Positions 29,923 to 31,095 of a stretch of 31,095 bases of DNA are shown here, piece after piece. The stretch is taken from the NCBI GenBank assembly GCA_002254335.1, contig NIVA01000035.1, forward strand, positions 1-31,095, written 5' to 3'. Made by a program: the position numbers and the translations under genes. Numbering within the stretch: the stretch's first letter is position 1; every line of letters starts with the position of its first letter. Origin of the DNA: Bacteroidetes bacterium 4572_114 (lineage in GTDB: Bacteria; Bacteroidota; Bacteroidia; Bacteroidales; 4484-276). The notes under the pieces were generated by a model. It saw only the letters and a program-made list of their open reading frames with translations. It was not told the DNA's origin and did no database searches.

Positions 29923-31095
29923 TCAATCCATCTTAATCACCTTGATTATTTCAGTTTTATCCTTATTAGATATCCTGATAAAGTAAATTCCGTTCTTCAC
30001 TTTATTTCCATATTGGTCGCTAACATTCCAACGAACGCTTTGCAGCTGAGAAGGAATCCCATTAAATAATTCAGACACCACACTTCCATTAATATCCAGA
30101 AGCTCCACTATGGTTGATGATTCAGAAACAGGTAAATCTATATTTAGCTGATCAGTAAACGGATTGGGGAATATATTGGTTTGGTTTTCTGGAAGTTCAT
30201 CAATTTCGCTGATCAAGTCCATATCAACTACCAACATGATTTTGTTTAGCCCAGCTGTGGTTGTTATCATAATTGAATCGTAAACAATGTATTGATCTGG
30301 TACTATTCCAATAATTGCAATTTCCATTTCAACCGTTTCCTGCGGGAGCATTTCGTAAGGTAAAGTGACTGGAAAATATACATACCAGAAGCTGGCATCT
30401 ACTTCCTCGAGAGTAACCGGAACCACAGAATTGTTGGTAACTGAAAAAGTGTGTTCACCAACTTGAGATTCTTCAATAACCCAAATAGTATCGGGATTGG
30501 AAGTTACATTATAAACGAGTAGGTCGGAATCCCAGGCAACTACAACAGTATGCGATCCAACTTCCGTTTCAATATTAAGGTTTTCGTACAATATGTTCAC
30601 AGTCACCAAATCAACCGGCAACGGGATAAAAACATTCAGTTCCAGTTCTTGTCCGGCTTCCAGGTTGTAGGGCAGATTGGGCAATGCGGGGTCAAAATAC
30701 CATGGGATGTCAGTTCCTGTTTCTGTAATTTCATTTATCGGGATACCTGAACCAGTTCCATTGTTGATGTTGATCAACTTGCCCTCGATCATATCATCAA
30801 TGGTGAGGAACCAGATTGTATCAGGGGTTACTGTAACATCGGCCAGTTCGGTAACATCGAAAGTTACAGGGATTTCAACTACAGGATTATCCGGATCGTT
30901 TGAGCTGATAATTATTGTTCCCTCGTATATCCCAACTTCAAGTTCTATTGCGGAACAGAGAACAGAGGCATCTAAACTTTCACCTGCCGTTAATGATCCG
31001 GAAACAGGGCTTGGAAGCCCCATCCACTGTATCTCACTTTCTATCCTGGTAATTGAAACTGTGATATTTGTTGCCCGGCATCCGCCATCACCATA
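29923..31095 (-). CDS. Cell-surface protein with Ig-like/ASH domains and T9SS sorting domain (partial)
   Basis: The frame is open from the window edge (31095) to the stop at 29923, giving 390 residues without the N-terminus. The internal ATG at 31023 is not the start, since the frame reads on upstream (ITVSITRIESEIQWMGLPSP). The main part is beta-rich, with SSNDPDNPVVEIPVTFDV, typical of ASH/choice-of-anchor-D Ig-like domains, repeated at least twice (PDTIWFLTIDD, PDTIWVIEES). The last 80 residues are a type A T9SS signal: NIFPNPFTDQLNIDLPV, then VVELLDINGSVV-type strand (IVELLDINGS), NGIYFIRI, KTEIIKVIKMD. It is secreted by T9SS and displayed on the surface. The N-terminal domain, possibly enzymatic, lies outside the window. 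Confidence 0.88.
   Translation of the reverse strand, partial: YGDGGCRATNITVSITRIESEIQWMGLPSPVSGSLTAGESLDASVLCSAIELEVGIYEGTIIISSNDPDNPVVEIPVTFDVTELADVTVTPDTIWFLTIDDMIEGKLININNGTGSGIPINEITETGTDIPWYFDPALPNLPYNLEAGQELELNVFIPLPVDLVTVNILYENLNIETEVGSHTVVVAWDSDLLVYNVTSNPDTIWVIEESQVGEHTFSVTNNSVVPVTLEEVDASFWYVYFPVTLPYEMLPQETVEMEIAIIGIVPDQYIVYDSIMITTTAGLNKIMLVVDMDLISEIDELPENQTNIFPNPFTDQLNIDLPVSESSTIVELLDINGSVVSELFNGIPSQLQSVRWNVSDQYGNKVKNGIYFIRISNKDKTEIIKVIKMD

Noticed and set aside
31021..31023. ATG as the start of the last surface protein
   Set aside because: The same frame is open to the window edge and reads as Ig-like sequence, so the ATG is internal.

Overview
The window looks like a chromosomal segment of a Bacteroidota bacterium, probably class Bacteroidia. 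The evidence is: promoters with the Bacteroidota -7 box TAnnTTTG; a BlaI / M56-TonB gene set; type IX secretion (T9SS) C-terminal sorting domains; a PPi-type phosphofructokinase; membrane-bound LytTR regulation; and AT-rich intergenic DNA full of palindromic repeats. No tRNA, rRNA or CRISPR array was seen.

Layout. 1-670: the tail of an unknown gene, a small hairpin, and a GNAT acetyltransferase pseudogene split by a 131-bp MITE-like element. 713-2284 (-): a GT39-like membrane glycosyltransferase. 2800-5650: a BlaI-type operon (operator array, repressor, TPR protein, then an M56/TonB receptor that has lost its HExxH region) ending in four tandem 49-bp hairpin units. 5679-8329: a secreted SMP-30/NHL-like propeller protein, then an AT-rich two-gene module (XRE-ImmA/IrrE metallopeptidase plus a DUF4411-type PIN-like protein). 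8531-11706: a 4-hydroxybutyrate-type CoA-transferase and an M49-like lipoprotein peptidase. 11872-13749: a DUF2442 gene joined to a 5'-truncated LytTR regulator, a second small element (155 bp, 5-bp target duplication), a phased four-repeat operator, and a membrane protein with twelve Phe-centred pentads. 13858-17187: an M16 peptidase, coaD, an RRM RNA-binding protein and a small secreted protein. 17399-22329 (mostly -): polyprenyl diphosphate synthase, rfbA, a small coiled-coil membrane protein with an in-frame stop, and a broken RND exporter. 22487-25173: a large lipoprotein, a lipoprotein with a Kunitz/BPTI-like cysteine domain, and a D-2-hydroxyacid dehydrogenase. 25208-25772 (-): a DUF4160 remnant plus DUF2442, next to the second copy of the 131-bp element. 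25817-27052 (-): PPi-type phosphofructokinase. 27305-31095: two tandem YCF48-like propeller proteins and a T9SS cell-surface protein running off the window.

Housekeeping functions (CoA synthesis, isoprenoids, dTDP-sugars, glycolysis) are interleaved with accessory genes. Many accessory genes are broken in one particular way: an internal stretch is missing while both ends survive (GNAT, M56, DUF4160, RND). The LytTR gene has lost its 5' end, and the 19508 gene carries a nonsense codon. The best candidates for unusual biology are the Kunitz-like lipoprotein, the LytTR-style operator driving the Phe-pentad membrane protein, the ImmA/PIN pair, and two families of tiny transposon-like elements with clear target-site duplications. 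All assignments are from reading the sequence and from memory of the families; no database search was run.
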